Shown here piece by piece: positions 22,213 through 34,740 of a stretch of 64,000 nucleotides of DNA. The first letter of the stretch is position 1. Each line of letters begins with the position of its first letter. Source of the DNA: Panicum virgatum (lineage: Eukaryota; Streptophyta; Magnoliopsida; Poales; Poaceae). The notes under the pieces were generated by a model. That model was not told the DNA's origin and did no database searches. It saw only the letters and a program-made list of their open reading frames with translations. The translations under genes and the position numbers were made by a program. Location: the NCBI RefSeq assembly GCF_016808335.1, contig NC_053141.1, forward strand, positions 3,237,326 through 3,301,325, written 5' to 3'.

Positions 22213-22535
22213 CTCCGGCTCCGGCGCACGTCGTACGTACTCACACGCACGTTGACGCTCGCCTTGGCTGCGGTGGCTGATCGGCTACTCGGCTCCGGCG
22301 AGGAGGTGGCCGAATGAGAGAGGAGACGTGGCTGGGCGGCGCTGGCGCTGAGGTAACTGTGAGAAGAACTAGCAAGAGGCGCCGGCGAGGAGCTTGCCGT
22401 TGAAGAGAGGAGAGAAGCTGATGACTGATGAGCGATGAGGAGGGAGCATTGAGGTCACTCTATTTGTAGGGCTCTCCATCTCCTTCAGTTCAAGTTCAGG
22501 TTTGGGTTAACCCAAACCCAAACCTAGAACTGAAC

Positions 22536-23049
22536 CCATGGAGCTCGACTTTTATTAGTAGTTTGTCAAACGCGGGTGACAGACTGACAGTGACAAATCG
22601 AGTTTACCAGAGGCCAGCAAGACCTTTCATTACATTAATTCATCAGCAAGCTAGTAGTATATACAAAGCGAAAGCACGAATACTACTTCCGGATGCAGGA
22701 TGCTTACAAATATTTGTGGATTCCATGATGTCAGTTGATGACCAATTAGAATTTAATAATAAGCTGAATTCACGATCTCTAATCCCTTCAGGCGATGGAT
22801 CACTTGATTGTAGCGCGTGCGTTATGTAGCTGCTGCGCTCTACATGGCTAATCGGCTATGGACCTGCCCATAGCATATATCGGCACCGACAATCCGACAT
22901 GGCAGTTTAGCCTTTTTTTTATAATCAGTTTAGCTATTTAACGTGTACGGTGTACTAGGCTAAGATCGTTTACCCTCATTCAATATTCTAAAATACTAGC
23001 AAATACATTACAAAATTGTGACACTTTACAAACATGCTATTTAACATGC
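22536..23049. other. No gene seen
   Basis: AT-rich spacer; an open frame at 22563-22829 has no recognisable features. Confidence 0.5.
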
Positions 23050-24010
23050 GTATGTTCTGTAGATGATATGTACACAATCTGCCCGCACACAGCTGACGAG
23101 CCTTTTGGGCGTAGAGTTGGGTTCGTCGGTCAATGAATGGCCTACAGCTAGCCCTTGGAACAGCCCACCAAGACCTGCGGCTTCTCCTAAAACGGGTGGT
23201 GAAACAGCTTCTTAGGTAAAAACTGTTTTGAAAAAAGCGAGCAAATTTCCTCAATGTCATCGAAAATTTAACTCATCCCCTCAATGTCACTGGACCCACA
23301 TATCATAGACACAAAAATCATCCATTCAATGCCATTGAATGGCATTCAGGGGATGAGTTAAATTTTTGATGGCATTCAGAGAATTTATTCTTCACTTAAA
23401 GCTGTGCCAAATGAGTATTCTTAGACCGGCTTCAAGCATGAAGCTATCCATGAAGCTATCTATGAAGCCAAACGAGTATTCTTCATGAAGCTATTCAAGA
23501 AGCTGGGCCAAAGGGAGCCCAAGTGGCACATAGGTGCCAGTAAACCTATCGATGGCCAAAGCGGATAGCCTGGGTATCGGCTGCCCAGTAGCCAATAGGT
23601 ACTATAATTTTAATTATTCAATGTTAACACCTCTTTTCAATTTTATTTAAAATAATATTATTTTAGAAACATTTATTTTTCAGTATGCATGAAAGATCAA
23701 CATATGAGCTAAGCTCCTGCTATGCTTTCTCTGCACTACCATGACTAAACCCGAAACCCTAATGCCCTAGGGTTTCAGCCCATGAGCAAGGCTGAAACTC
23801 TCGAGAAAAACAAGTGGCAATAAACAAGACTGTATATACCGCCAACAAACATTTAATCGTGCGCAGGAGTTGTAGACATTATTGTAAGGATGGCGACATG
23901 ATTATTTGTAGAGTAAATTTCAACATACAACAACACAAATACAATGAAGAGACTGCAACACACTTAAGGAGTAAAGTCTGCTGAACAACCTGCCGAGGAA
24001 GAAGAACACT
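23050..24010. repeat. Duplicated segment A (partner 25760-26335)
   Basis: Shares with segment B the blocks near GTACACAATCTG, GAGCTAAG...GCTCCTGCTA, and a long stretch with GACATGATTATTTGTAGAGTA and AAGGAGTAAAGTCTGCTG. Similarity by eye is roughly 80 percent with gaps. The match resumes at 24793 (GCAGCCCGAGGAT) against 39060 (AGCTCGAGGATGA), so both copies were later split, A by a MULE-like element and B by a retrotransposon. Confidence 0.75.
23244..23386. mobile_element. MITE-like inverted repeat
   Basis: Two arms of about 50 bases, each containing ACTCATCCCCT or its complement AGGGGATGAGT and a GTCATCGAAAATTT-type stretch, surround a 40-base centre. No coding capacity. Segment B has no counterpart, so it probably inserted into segment A after the duplication. 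Superfamily not determined. Confidence 0.6.
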
Positions 24011-24063
24011 GGAACGGATGAGTGGGATCACATACAAGCTCCTGAATTATGACTCTTTTTTTT

Positions 24064-24792
24064 GGCAAAATTTGCTATAGGACACCGTTAAAAGGTGCTC
24101 TTTTCTCAAGACCACTAAAAAAGATTGTCTTTGCTCAAAGACACTAAAAAACTATGTGCATTTGCTGAGAGATTGTACCCACTATTTTATTTTATTTAAG
24201 TACAGAGTGATGTTAAAAGACAAATTTATCCCTAGTGCCTTATCCTCTCCTGCAGCACTATTTTTGCTCGCGCCTCACAAACCAGCTGCAGTGCGCCGTG
24301 CGTCATGGCCGGAGCTCCCTGCGCAAGGGAAGGCGGACGCGGACGGGCCGGTCGCCTGTGCTCCCAACGAGCGCGTCAAGCGGGGGAGGGGCGGACGGGC
24401 CGGCGGCGCTCCCAAACACGGCACGCGAGTGCGGGGCGGAGTGGCGGACGGGCCGGCCGATCGGCGGTGCCGAAGGACGGGCCGACGGTGCTCCCAGCAC
24501 GGCGCGTGCGCGAGGGAGGGACGGACGGCCAACGTGGTGCGCGCCGACGGCGCTCCCAGCGCCGCTCGCGAGGGAGGGGCAGACGGGCCGGCAACGCTCC
24601 AGCGCGGCGCGAGATAGGAGACGGGCAAGGATAAAGAGAGAAATTCCTGTAGTTTTCTATTAAAATCTAATATTATAACGGGTTTGGTGTCCTGTAGCAA
24701 ACTACTACTCTTGAGCAATGTCTTCCAGACATCATTTTTTAGTGGCTTACGGCAAAAACCACTTTGAATGGTGTTCGCTGGCCAATTTTACC
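24064..24792. mobile_element. MULE-like non-autonomous element with GC-rich cargo
   Basis: The ends are imperfect inverted repeats of about 58 bases, running from GGCAAAATTTGC to CCACTAAAAAA on the left and the complement on the right. Runs of eight and nine T flank it and could be a T8 target duplication of MULE length. The inside (24290-24610) is very GC-rich and consists of degenerate tandem units containing GACGGGCCGG and GGCGCTCCCA. The open frames there are composition-driven. A captured gene fragment, as in Pack-MULEs, is possible but I recognise none. Confidence 0.55.
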
Positions 24793-24890
24793 TTTTTTTT
24801 TGCAGCCCGAGGATCAGGTATAAGCTTCCTTCCCACTAATTTTGTTCATTTACCAATCATATTAGTTTATCATCATAACCACGAAACATG
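24793..24890 (-). pseudogene. Last codons of a BED/hAT-type gene
   Basis: The minus strand aligns with the last 12-15 codons and the region after the stop of the gene at 39112-41003 (HVRSM.RGY pattern, then diverging before a stop). Upstream coding sequence is absent. This is the part of segment A that lies beyond the MULE-like insertion. Confidence 0.5.
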
Positions 24891-25129
24891 CTCCTGACAT
24901 GTTGATGACCGATGTTCTTGTGGACGCAAGTAAACATAAATCATGTTGCGAAAAAAGTGTATTTTAAGCTAGGCAAAATATTAGGATAGTCTCTGATAAG
25001 CATAGGTGACTTCAGCAATAGATGCACAAAAACTCATGGCACTTGATGAAAGTGCAGATCCATCTGATTGTGGTTTGAGAGTTCATGGTGAAAATGTTTT
25101 AGTACACATGTAAATGTATCTTTGATGAT
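24891..25129. other. No gene seen
   Basis: AT-rich spacer without open frames or repeats that I could support. Confidence 0.4.
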
Positions 25130-25740
25130 AGAGTAAAATGCACCGCTAGACCTTAAACTTGTTGGCTCGGGGTATCATCTAGGTCCACAAACTTTCAAAA
25201 TGCACATTAAAACCCTTAAACTTGCTAATCGTATCATGTGAGGTCCAAATCACAGTTATTTAAACTACGAAAGTTATATAATTTATTAAAATAAAAAATA
25301 TATACCGGCAAACAAGATCATAACACATTTACTCAAATACAAAAGATATGTATAAAATTTTGTAGGAAAACAAATATATGCCAAAATTTGTAAAATAATT
25401 CAGAAAATTAAAAATAATAAATTTAGGAGGAAACATTGGGAAAAAATATTTGGACATAATGTTTTGAAATAAAATTTTAGAAATCTAAGAGTTGAACGAA
25501 AAAAATTAAAAGTAAAATTTTGGGTTCACATGTAAGCTCCACATCAGCATAAATTCTTCAGCTTTATAACTTGCAATTAATAATTAGTAAGTTTGTGGAG
25601 CTGAATGTGCATTTTTGAAGTTTGGGAACCAAATTGACACTACAAGTCGTCAAACTTTTCAAACAGGTTATTTAGAATATAGACAATCCATTTTGCATAC
25701 ATGAACTTAGGTGGGTTCTATATGATTAGTATTAACCAAT
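25130..25740. mobile_element. MITE-like element with inverted subterminal repeats
   Basis: Left arm contains CCACAAACTTTCAAAATGCA, right arm contains GTGCATTTTTGAAGTTTG in inverted order, with AT-rich DNA between. No coding capacity. Outer ends are not sharply defined. Confidence 0.5.
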
Positions 25741-25759
25741 TTTTAAAATGGTCAAACAT

Positions 25760-26335
25760 TTTATAGACATGTACACAATCTAGTCGGGTAGCCGACAAGC
25801 CTTTTTGGGCCTTGAGGTGGGTTCTGTTTGTCAATGGATGCGAACACCTCTAGGAACCAGCCCACATAAGTGCCACATACTAGGCGCCAATAAGCAGCCT
25901 ATCGCCAGCCGAAAGGCAATAGCCAGAACCAGAATCGAAATTTCTCATATTAGCACCTATCTTTACAATTTTTAGTAAAACAATATTATTTTAAAAAAAT
26001 ATTTATTTTCAGTCAGCCCTGAAAAGATCAACAAATGAGCTAAGTTTCATATGATGATGATGTGCAAAGCTCCTGCTACGCATTCTCTGCACTACCATGA
26101 CATTCAAGCTAAAACATCGAGAAAAATAGGGAGCAATAAACAGGACAACATATACCGGCAACAAACATTTATGGTGCTCAGGAATTATGGACATTATTAC
26201 AAGGATGGTGACATGATTATTTGTAGAGTACATTTCAAAATACAGCAGCACAAATACAAAGAAGAGACGGTAGCGCAGTTAAGGAGTAAAGTCTGCTGTA
26301 CAACCTGCCGGCGAAGACGAACACTTTTTTCTTGC
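25760..26335. repeat. Duplicated segment B (partner 23050-24010)
   Basis: Matches segment A in the same orientation about 2.7 kb away. It is the downstream flank of the BED/hAT-type gene at 39112, from which it was parted by the 12.7-kb copia insertion at 26341. Confidence 0.75.
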
Positions 26336-26784
26336 AGCTCTGAAGTGCATCTATGCCGATAGATGGTAATGATAAATTTTGGTGATTAATGACAACCGTA
26401 TGCGACTAACGTGTGTTTTGAAGGAAAAATCAATGATTGGATTAGTCACATATGAAATGAGAAAGGAGACCCCTCAATTCGAAACAATCATGCGTGCCAA
26501 GGACTAAATTTCAAAGATTAAGGACCTTTCTAGTCTCAAGTGTCACAAGGAGATGAATGACACTTGACTTAGCTAGGTTTTATAGTTTCTAGTTTTTGAC
26601 CATACTATTAAGAGGGATTCTTGAGTTAGTAGCTTGACTAAAATTGAGTTGACTTTAGAAATCTAGCACACTCGCTGAAATACAGCTCAAGATAGTCAAA
26701 AGCAGTCAACAAAACACTTAGAAGAAGAAACAATCGAAGTAGCAATCAACTCCAAGTCAATTAAGCTGAAAATAAAGAAAAACA

Positions 26785-27215
26785 GTAGCACCAGTTTAAC
26801 CGATGACTTAGCATCGGTGCATCCGACGCTTGGCGGAAGGTCTGACGTCCTGTCGGCCTATCTTCTCTGGATGCAAGATGGAATCAAATCAAAGAAACCC
26901 TGGTCACCGGTTGAACCGATGGTCCCAAGATAAGCACCGGTATATTTGGGATACTATGTTCCAGAGAGTATGTTTAGTGGACCTCAACTCGCCTTTAGCA
27001 CCGGTTGAACCGACGTATCAGAAACAAGCACCGGTGCATTAGATGTACTATGTTCCAGAGAGCTTGTTTGAGTGGATTAGAGAACTTCTTCAGCACCGGT
27101 TGAACTGATGCCCCTTCGGAGTATGCATTGGTGCAATGACGCAAGCCTGGATACTGTGTCAGAACCCACAACAGCTACTATTTGGACACAGAGAGACCGG
27201 TTGAACCGACGCCAT
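26785..27215 (+). repeat. ~95-bp palindrome units in U3
   Basis: CACCGGTTGAACCG-type motifs near 26905, 26999, 27093 (one base changed) and 27196 give the same roughly 95-base period seen at 25-326, with GCACCGGTGC-type palindromes between. Confidence 0.75.
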
Positions 27216-27294
27216 CAACTTTAACCCTGTCGGTTCTTCCGATGGTCACGATTTTTCTGCAGTGGACTTCCAACGGCTATGTGACCCTCTCCAC

Positions 27295-27304
27295 TTTATA
27301 TAAG
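27295..27304 (+). promoter_or_regulatory. LTR TATA box
   Basis: TTTATATAAG at the position equivalent to TATA boxes at 415-422 and 38269-38278. Confidence 0.6.
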
Positions 27305-28084
27305 GACACCACCTGTCTCATTTAAGCGGCCTTTGACACGTTGATTATCTGAGGCCACCCTTGAGAAGTGAAAAGAGAGCTTTGAGCAATGAGATAAAGA
27401 TTTAGAGCTTGATTGTGTTCCAAATTTGAAGAATTCAACCTTTGCAAGTGTAGCAAGTGTGTTTGAGCTAGGGCCAACTGAGTGTAGGTCAAGTGAAGGC
27501 TTAGGAACTTGTTACTCTTGGTGTTTGACGGCACCTAGACGGTCATGGAGATCGGGAGGTTCTTGGTGAGCTCTTGAAGATTGTGAGAGCCCCAAGAAGT
27601 GAAGCTTGTACACGGTTTGAAGCTCGCCGTTTTGGAGATGGAGAAGGTGCATTCTTAGTGATCACTTTCTCCTTAGTGAAGCAAGGGAGCAATACCCTTG
27701 TGTGGGTGCTCCAACGTGGATTAGGGGGGAGCGTCAACTCCTCGATACCACGGAAAAAATTCGGTTGTCTCGTGTCCCTTGCATTTACATTGAAGCAATT
27801 AATTTCCCTTGTCGTGATCTTACTCTTCTTTGCTTGTTTGTTTGACTGGGACAATCGCATGATAGTTTGATCTCTTGACTAGAACTTGCAATTGCTAGTG
27901 TGGTCCTCCCTAGGCAAGATGAGTATGTTGTTGTGTTTTCCTACCTAGGAATCCTTTGCTAGTGTGCTCTAGTCAATAGGTTTCAATTTTGTAGATTGGG
28001 CAATACTAGTCTAGGTTAAGGACTAGCTAGAAATTTGAAAAAGTCCCAATTCAACCCCACTTCTTGGGCCTCGATCATTTCAAT

Positions 28085-28096
28085 TGGTATCAGAGC
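28085..28096 (+). other. Primer-binding site (initiator Met tRNA)
   Basis: TGGTATCAGAGC two bases after the LTR end. Confidence 0.9.
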
Positions 28097-28130
28097 ATAG
28101 ACTCTCTTTTATAGGCTTAAAATCCTAGAG

Positions 28131-30318
28131 ATGGCCCCGGGAAGTAGTGGACCACCCAAGCTAGATGAGAGAAACTATAGCTATTGGAAAGCTCGCATGG
28201 TGGGTTACCTTGAGGCTCTTCATACCATCTGTTGGGAGGTCACCGAAAAACCTATTGTTGGTGCTTGGAATGAAAACCAAATCAAATATCATGCTGGAGC
28301 CAAGAATGCTTTATTTGATGCTCTTAGTGAGGAGATATTTGCTCGTGTTCATAGCAAAAAAACTGCTCACAAAATTTGGAAAGAGCTTGAGACCATTCAT
28401 GTTGGGTCTACAAAGCTTCGTGAGGAGAAGTATCAAGTGCTTAAGGAAAAACTTAACGATTTCAAAATGTTCCCCAGAGTTAGTTGAGCAAAAATATGAT
28501 AGATTGAATGTACTTGTTGAGGACATTAATGCTCTTGAAATTTTTCCTTTGTCTAATAGTGACATCATTCGAAAGATTCTTCACTCACTTCACAAGCCCA
28601 AGTATAACATCGTCACCTCATTGCTTTATGAGAAAGATCTCTCAAAACTTGAAGTAGGTGAAGTTGTTGGAAGAATTCGATCTCATGAGATGTTTCTCTT
28701 AGGAGAAGTTGATCCTCCACAAGCCAAGAAAGATCTTGCACTCAAAGCTAAGAGTGATTACAAGTCCAAGAAGAAGAACAAGTGCAAGGCTCCCTCACCA
28801 AGCTCAAGTGATGATGAGGCTAGTGATAATTCAAGTGATGAAGATGGTAATGTTAAGCTTGCACTCCTCATGAGAAAGACTTCCAAAATGATGTCAAGGC
28901 TAAACAAGAAAGGGTACAATTATGATCCCAAAAAGAACAAATTCCATACCCGGAAAAGCAATGACAATGCCAAGAAGAGGTGCTACAATTGTGGCAAATA
29001 TGGGCATCTCTTCTATGATTGTCCCGAACCCTCAAAACTCAACAAGAAGCAAGATGATGATGACAATCATAACAAACACTCAAAGAAAAGTCATGAGAAG
29101 AAGGACTTCAAGAAGAAGAGGTCTTTCAAGAGAAAGAAAGATATCAAGGCTTTTCTTGGAGAGTGGATCACCGATGGAGAATCCACAAGTGATGACTCAA
29201 GTGATGATGAATCCAAAAAGAAGATAGTTGGGATTGTCATGCATGGTGATGATGATGATGAGCCACCTCTACCTCCACCACCCATGTGTCTCATGGCAAG
29301 AGGTAATTCTAAGGTGAGTGATGACGACAACTCCTCTAGTGATGAAAGTGAACATGGTTTATCTCCTAATAAAGTGCAAATCATCCTAGATGAGTACCAA
29401 CAAGTGATCAAGAAGTACAAATCTAAATATAAAGTTCTTGAAATTGAATATACCAAGCTTAAGGCCTCAAATGATGAGCTGCTTGTTAGACACCAAGAGG
29501 TAGTAGAAACTCATGATACATGCATTGTTTCTAGCAAGCAACTTAGAGAGGAGCATGACAAGTTACTTACTAAGCACAATGAGTTGAATGTTAAACATGA
29601 TGAAGTAGTTGTGCTTAATAAGTTTCTTACTTCATGCAACAAAAAACTTAAGTTTGATTATGTCAACTTAAGCATGAAGTATCAAAAACTTGACCTTGCC
29701 TTTGATGCTTTGGATGAAGAACTAAAAGAAACTCAAAAGAAAGTCATCAAAGTCAATATATCTACTTCTTGTGATGATCTTGTGGAGTTGCCTCACCCTA
29801 CTACTTGTCATCATACTTCTCCCTCTTGTACAAAGACTAACCATGATAGGGAGAAGCAACTTGAGAAGGAACTTGAAAGCACGACCAAATGCATGTACAA
29901 TGTGACAAGGGAAGAATACTTGCACAAGGAGATTCTCTTCTACAATGCAAGACACTTTGGGACAAATGGACTTGGATCATTTCCCAAGCCTTCGGAAAAT
30001 TGTCCCAAGTCTCCGGAACTCAAGGCATGCTTCAACAAGCAAGTTGGCTCATATTGCCAACATTGTCAAATCACCGGGCATCATACAAGGGAGTGTCCAA
30101 TTCCTACTCGCGCACCTCCTACCTTGCCTCCTAACTACAAGTCTCAATTCAATGAACATCATTTCTTGTTAAGCAAGTTTAAAAATGGCAAGGTTGAGGC
30201 AAAGTTCATTGGTGCTAAAATGAAGGAAAAACTATCACGCCAACTATGGGTTCCTAAAGTTTTAGTAACTCATGTAAAAGGACCCAAACTTGCTTGGGTT
30301 CCCAAAACTCAAAAATGA
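28131..30318 (+). pseudogene. gag: Copia gag, frameshifted
   Basis: An ATG at 28131 opens a UBN2-type gag start (PPKLDERNYSYWKARMVGYL) that stops at 28487. The rest continues in another frame from about 28470 to 30318. Features there: an acidic/Ser-rich linker, a CCHC knuckle CYNCGKYGHLFYDC at about 28981-29022, Lys-rich stretches, a long predicted coiled coil (29380-29750), a second CCHC knuckle CQHCQITGHHTREC near 30055, and a closing segment with WVPK repeated. The two-knuckle layout matches the gag at 16706-19369. The frame break near 28470 means full-length gag is no longer made. Confidence 0.85.
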
Positions 30319-32961
30319 TTCATTTGTGTGTAATTGAACTATAAAACTAGTGAAAAACATTGGGTGCTTGATAGCGATGTACACAACACATGACCGGCTA
30401 TGTAAAGATGTTCACCTCACTAGATGAAGATGTGGGCGATCATGAATATGTCACCTTTGGTGATAACTCTAAAGGAAAAGTGGTAGGTTTGGGTAAGGTA
30501 GCAATCACCAAGGATCTTTCTATCTCTAATGTGTTGCTTGTTGAGTCGGTTAGTTTCAATTTGTTATGATTATGGATTATCACTCTTGCAAGAGAAATAT
30601 TGGATGATTATGGCATCTCACAAAGATTTTGGGCAGAAGCCATCAACACCGCATGTCATGCATCCAACCGGGTCTATCTCCACCGCTTTTTGAAGAAGAT
30701 GCCCTATGAACTTCTCATTGGGAGGAAGCCCAACATCTCAGACTTCCAGGTCTTCGGGTGCAAATGCTATATCTACAAGAAAAGGAAACACCTAGATAAG
30801 TTTGAAAGTAGATGTGATGTTGGTTTTCTTGTTGGTTGTTCATCAAACTCCAAAGCATATCAAGTATTCAATAATGCCACATGCATGATTGAAGAAACTT
30901 GTGATGTTGAGTTTGATGAGACTAATGGCTCCCAAGGGGAAGAATTTTCTTGTGATGATGTAGGTGATGAACTACTAAGGGAAGTCATGAAGAACATAGC
31001 CATTGGACAAGTCAAGCCAAAAGAGAAAGTTGAGGAGATACAAACTTCATCTATTCAAGTCGAAGCCACTTCCAAGGATGACACCAAGGATGAAGAAAAG
31101 AATACTCCATCACACCACCATTATGAGTCATCCGATGAAGAAGATGGCGCCTCACATCCTTATCATGACACCCAAGATGAACAAATGGTTGAAGAACAAC
31201 TTCCTTTTGATGATACCCACATCACAAGTGAACAAGCCCAAACTCAAGCCCAAGATGTCGAACCACTAGAAGATTTATCGTCTCAATCACAAGAGAGGCT
31301 CACAAGAACTTCAAGAAATCATCCCATTGACTTGGTCATGGGTGACCCCTCCGGTGGAGTAAGAACTCGTAGACGTCAAAGAAATTATCCCATTGACTTT
31401 TTGTGAACATTACTCGTTTGTTTCTTACTTGGAACCCACAAATATAGATGAGGCTCTTGAGGACCTGGATTAGGTGATGGCCATGCAAGAAGAGCTCAAT
31501 AACTTTACCCACAATGAAGTTTGGGTTCTTGAAGAACGTCCTCAAGACAAGAATGTCATTGGCATTAAGTGGGTCTTCCACAACAAACAAGATGAGCATG
31601 GTGTGGTGGTTCGCAATAAGGCAAGACTTGTGGCAAAGGGCTTTGCACAAGTTGAAGGGTTGGATTTTGGTGAAACATTTGCCCCCGCAGCAAGACTTGA
31701 AGCCATTCGTATCCTTTTAGCGTGCGCTTCACATCACAACATGAAACTCTTTCAAATGGATGTAAAGAGTGCGTTCTTAAATGGCTTTATCAATGAGTTC
31801 GTGTTTGTTGAACAACCTCTCGGGTTTGAGGACCCTAGATGTCCTAATCATGTTTATAGGTTGCACAAGGCACTCTACGGGCTCAAGCAAGCGCTAAGGG
31901 CTTGGTATGAACGCCATCGTGACTTCCTCCTCAACAAGGGCTTCAAGATCGGGAGGGTGGATACAACTCTATTCACAAGAATCATCAATGAAGAACTATT
32001 CATATGTCAAATCTATGTTGATGATATCATTTTTTGTTCAACTAACCCCACTCTTTGCAAAAAATTTGGAGAAATGATGACTAGGGAATTTGAGATGTCC
32101 ATGATCGGTGAGCTCAATTTCTTCCTTGGTTTTCAAATCAAGCAATTGAAGGAAGGAACATTCATCATCTAGAAAAGTATACAAAGGATATTCTCAAGAA
32201 ATTCAAGATGGATGATTGCAAGCCGATCAAGACTCCAATGCCAACTAATGGACATCTTGACTTGGATGAAGGAGGTAAATCGGTTGACCAAACACTTTAT
32301 CGTTCTATAATTAGGTCACTTCTTTATCTAACCGCATCTAGGCCCGATAGCATGTTTAGTGTATGCATGTGCGCTCGCTTTCAAGCTAATCCTAAGGAAT
32401 CACACCTTAGTGCCGTTAAGCGGATCCTTAGATATCTCAAGCATACGCCTAGCATAGGCTTGTGGTACCCCAAAGATGTTTACACTCTTGGGATACTCGG
32501 ATTCAGACTTTGCCGAATGTCGTGTGGATCGCAAGAGTACATCGGGTGGGTGCCACTTGCTAGGGCGTTCCTTGGTCTCTTGGTCGTCAAAGAAACAAAA
32601 TTCTGTGGCCTTGTCAACCGCGGAGGCGGAATACATTTCCGCTGAGGCTTGTTGTGCTCAAATCCTCTACATGAAGCAAAGCCTCTTGGACTATGGTGTA
32701 GTATTAGATAGGATCCCGCTCCTTTGCGATAATGAGAGTGCCGTTAAAATTGCTAATAACCCGGTTCAACACTCTCGCACCAAGTACATAGATATTCGCC
32801 ATCACTTTCTAAGAGATCATGTGGCAAGGAATGACATACTACTTTGTGGTGTTCGTTCCGAAGATCAGTTGGCGGATATCTTCACAAAATCTCTAGATGA
32901 GAGCACCTTTTGTTGGTTGCGAAGTGAGCTTAATGTTCTAGATGCTTCTAACGTCATGTAA
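30319..32961 (+). pseudogene. pol: Copia pol remnant, integrase core deleted
   Basis: Protease: Asp-Ser at 30370-30375, then a one-base deletion in the Gly codon breaks the frame. After about 30560 the sequence jumps to the carboxyl part of integrase ([19 protein letters not shown], 30625-30690), so the HHCC finger and DDE core are missing, about 0.7 kb. Reverse transcriptase survives at 31474-32172 with YVDD near 32015, preceded by a stop in place of a conserved Trp at about 31470. A frameshift at about 32165 and further breaks near 32480 follow. RNase H is readable at 32476-32961 with SDSDFAEC, STAEAEYISAE and DNESAV. Nothing here could work as one polyprotein. Confidence 0.9.
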
Positions 32962-33585
32962 TTGTCTTGTTATATAGATGCATTTCATATATATATTTGC
33001 TAGGAGCTTGTCTAACCTTGTCAAGATAGTAATGAACATGGGTCTTGAATGAGCCGGTGGTCTTGGTTTCGCTCATGGCATGAAGAATGGTTCATCATGA
33101 AGAAACTTGCCAAGGGTTCAAACTTGACAAGATAGATTTAAATTCTTGCAATGCATTGTTCTTGTCATATAGAATGCATTCATGTTTAATTCCTTGCTTT
33201 GCATTGGCATTGCACCATGTTAGTAGCATCACAAGGGAGTAAATCACACTTCGAGAAGGATATTCATGCTAAATATGATATATCAACTCTATAAGGGTGA
33301 TAAGATCAATGTTGCGCTTTCATGCCTATTGAGCCACGTCCTAGCGAACTTAAAGTTTCAATCTCTAAGTTCATAGACAAAGTGGTTCATACATTTCTTG
33401 GTTTTTGTGTTTAAACCTCGCTTGGATCTTAATTTGCCTATGTTTATGTAAAAGCTTGCGAGCACTATATATATGAGTGTTTGAGGCGTGAGGTTGTCTC
33501 TCGAAAATGATCCAAATTGAGTGTTTATGGCTTTGGTTTTGGAAATTAGGATCAGAAGTAGAGTTTGTAGTTCAGCAGAAAAATT
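32962..33585 (+). other. Spacer after pol, no gene seen
   Basis: AT-rich internal sequence of the element between RNase H and the palindrome region. It contains no long open frame on the element's strand. Confidence 0.6.
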
Positions 33586-33985
33586 TCTTAACCACCGGTT
33601 AAACCAACGCCCTGTTTTCCTCTGCATCGGTTCAACCGGTGATTAACTCCTTGTGGCATGGTTTCTGCATCGTCTCTGGAACAAACTCCGACAGTTACAC
33701 CGATGGCCACCGGTGCATCCGATGGATGACGGATGAACCGACGATGCTGCAGCGGTTCTTCTGGTGCTACTAAGTGGAACTTCGGGCCTTGCAGTGTCTC
33801 TGGTCTTTTCTCTAGCCAATGCACCGATGACCATCGGATACTCAGATGCACCGGTGGCAGTTCTTCCGATGCTCCTTTGTTGACCTCCGTTCAAACTCGT
33901 TCAAATCCAATCAAAGTTACTCCGATGGATACACCGATGCTCCATTCTATGCACCGTCGGTCCTTCCGATGCCCTAGGGTTCGCG
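33586..33985 (+). promoter_or_regulatory. Internal palindrome array upstream of ORF3
   Basis: Copies and variants of the LTR motif reappear inside the element: CACCGGTTAAACC at 33594, CGGTTCAACCG at 33628, GCCACCGGTGCATCCGATG near 33706, GATGAACCGACGATG and ACCGATG repeats up to 33975. A GC-rich, C-rich stretch follows at 34020-34400. The position just ahead of the third ORF suggests a second promoter or enhancer, but no TATA box is convincing and this is inference. Confidence 0.5.
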
Positions 33986-34740
33986 GGCCCGCTCGTTCAG
34001 TTACACTTTTATCCTCTCACGGGCCCGGCCTGAGTCTAACGTCCCTCCTCTCCTGAACTGCCGCCGCCGCCGCACCTCTCGCCCGCGCTCCACGCCGCCG
34101 TTCGTACGCCGCCGCCGCCACTCGTGCCTTGCTTCGCCGCCACGAACATGCCTCGCCCAGCTGCCGCGTCCTACTCGATAACCCGCACTCACCTCCATGC
34201 ACGCGCCGCGCCCTGCAGCGTCTATGCCCGCGCGCCGCCGCCCACATCCTGCGCTACCGCTCGCCGATGCCGACGAGGCTCCTCCAAGCGCTCCTGATCC
34301 ATGCCGCGCGAGCCTCCACCACGCCCACGCCACGCTGTGCTCTGCCCTCACTCCTCCACCTTTTGGTTCATGTGCATGCCAGGTGTTCGGTGAATTGCCC
34401 CCAAGGCAATTTCGTCGATTTCTTCGTGTTTCTTCTCTGGTCCGCAAGGGTATGGCCTTCACTTTCCTTGACATGTGATGCACCTTCAACATTCACATCT
34501 TTTACACACATACACCCTTTATGACCCTTGCTTGGCACTTTGCACACACACACACTTGCTTTTAAACTCATCTAATCATAGATTTAGTGTGTCGTTGTGG
34601 CTGCTATCCACTAGATGTTCATGCTATAGGCTCATATCACTCTTTGCTCTGCTTAAGGACATTTTCACCTTTAGTGGATATCTCGTATATGCATAATTCC
34701 TTGTCTTATTCTATTATCTTCTATCGATTCTCTATGACAG

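Larger units (their letters stand above)
21570..22535. mobile_element. Hexanucleotide-bounded inverted-repeat block, left copy
   Basis: The left end reads GGTTCAGGTTTGGGTTTGG and the right end, at 22494-22535, carries AACCCAAACCCAAACC followed by AGAACTGAAC, an inverted arrangement. Originally the left end continued into 9846-9857, before the copia element landed in it. The contents match the block at 59954-60806. This may be a non-autonomous TIR-type transposon carrying gene DNA, or a duplicated gene fragment bounded by simple repeats. I see no clear target duplication. Confidence 0.5.
26341..28082 (+). repeat. 5' LTR of older copia element
   Basis: 1742 bases, starts TGAAG and ends TTTCA. 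Palindrome units at about 26790-27215 precede the TATA box at 27295-27304. The terminal part matches 1-1132. Confidence 0.95.

Noticed and set aside
24156..24718. Frames up to 153 codons
   Set aside because: They lie inside the MULE-like element and arise from degenerate GC-rich tandem units.
28085..28096. tRNA-like sequence TGGTATCAGAGC (also 2624 and 19419)
   Set aside because: Only 12 bases match tRNA and each lies beside an LTR; these are primer-binding sites, not tRNA genes.
34001..34524. Open frames at 34001-34524 in the GC-rich leader region
   Set aside because: Overlapping frames on both strands in C-rich DNA between the palindrome array and ORF3.
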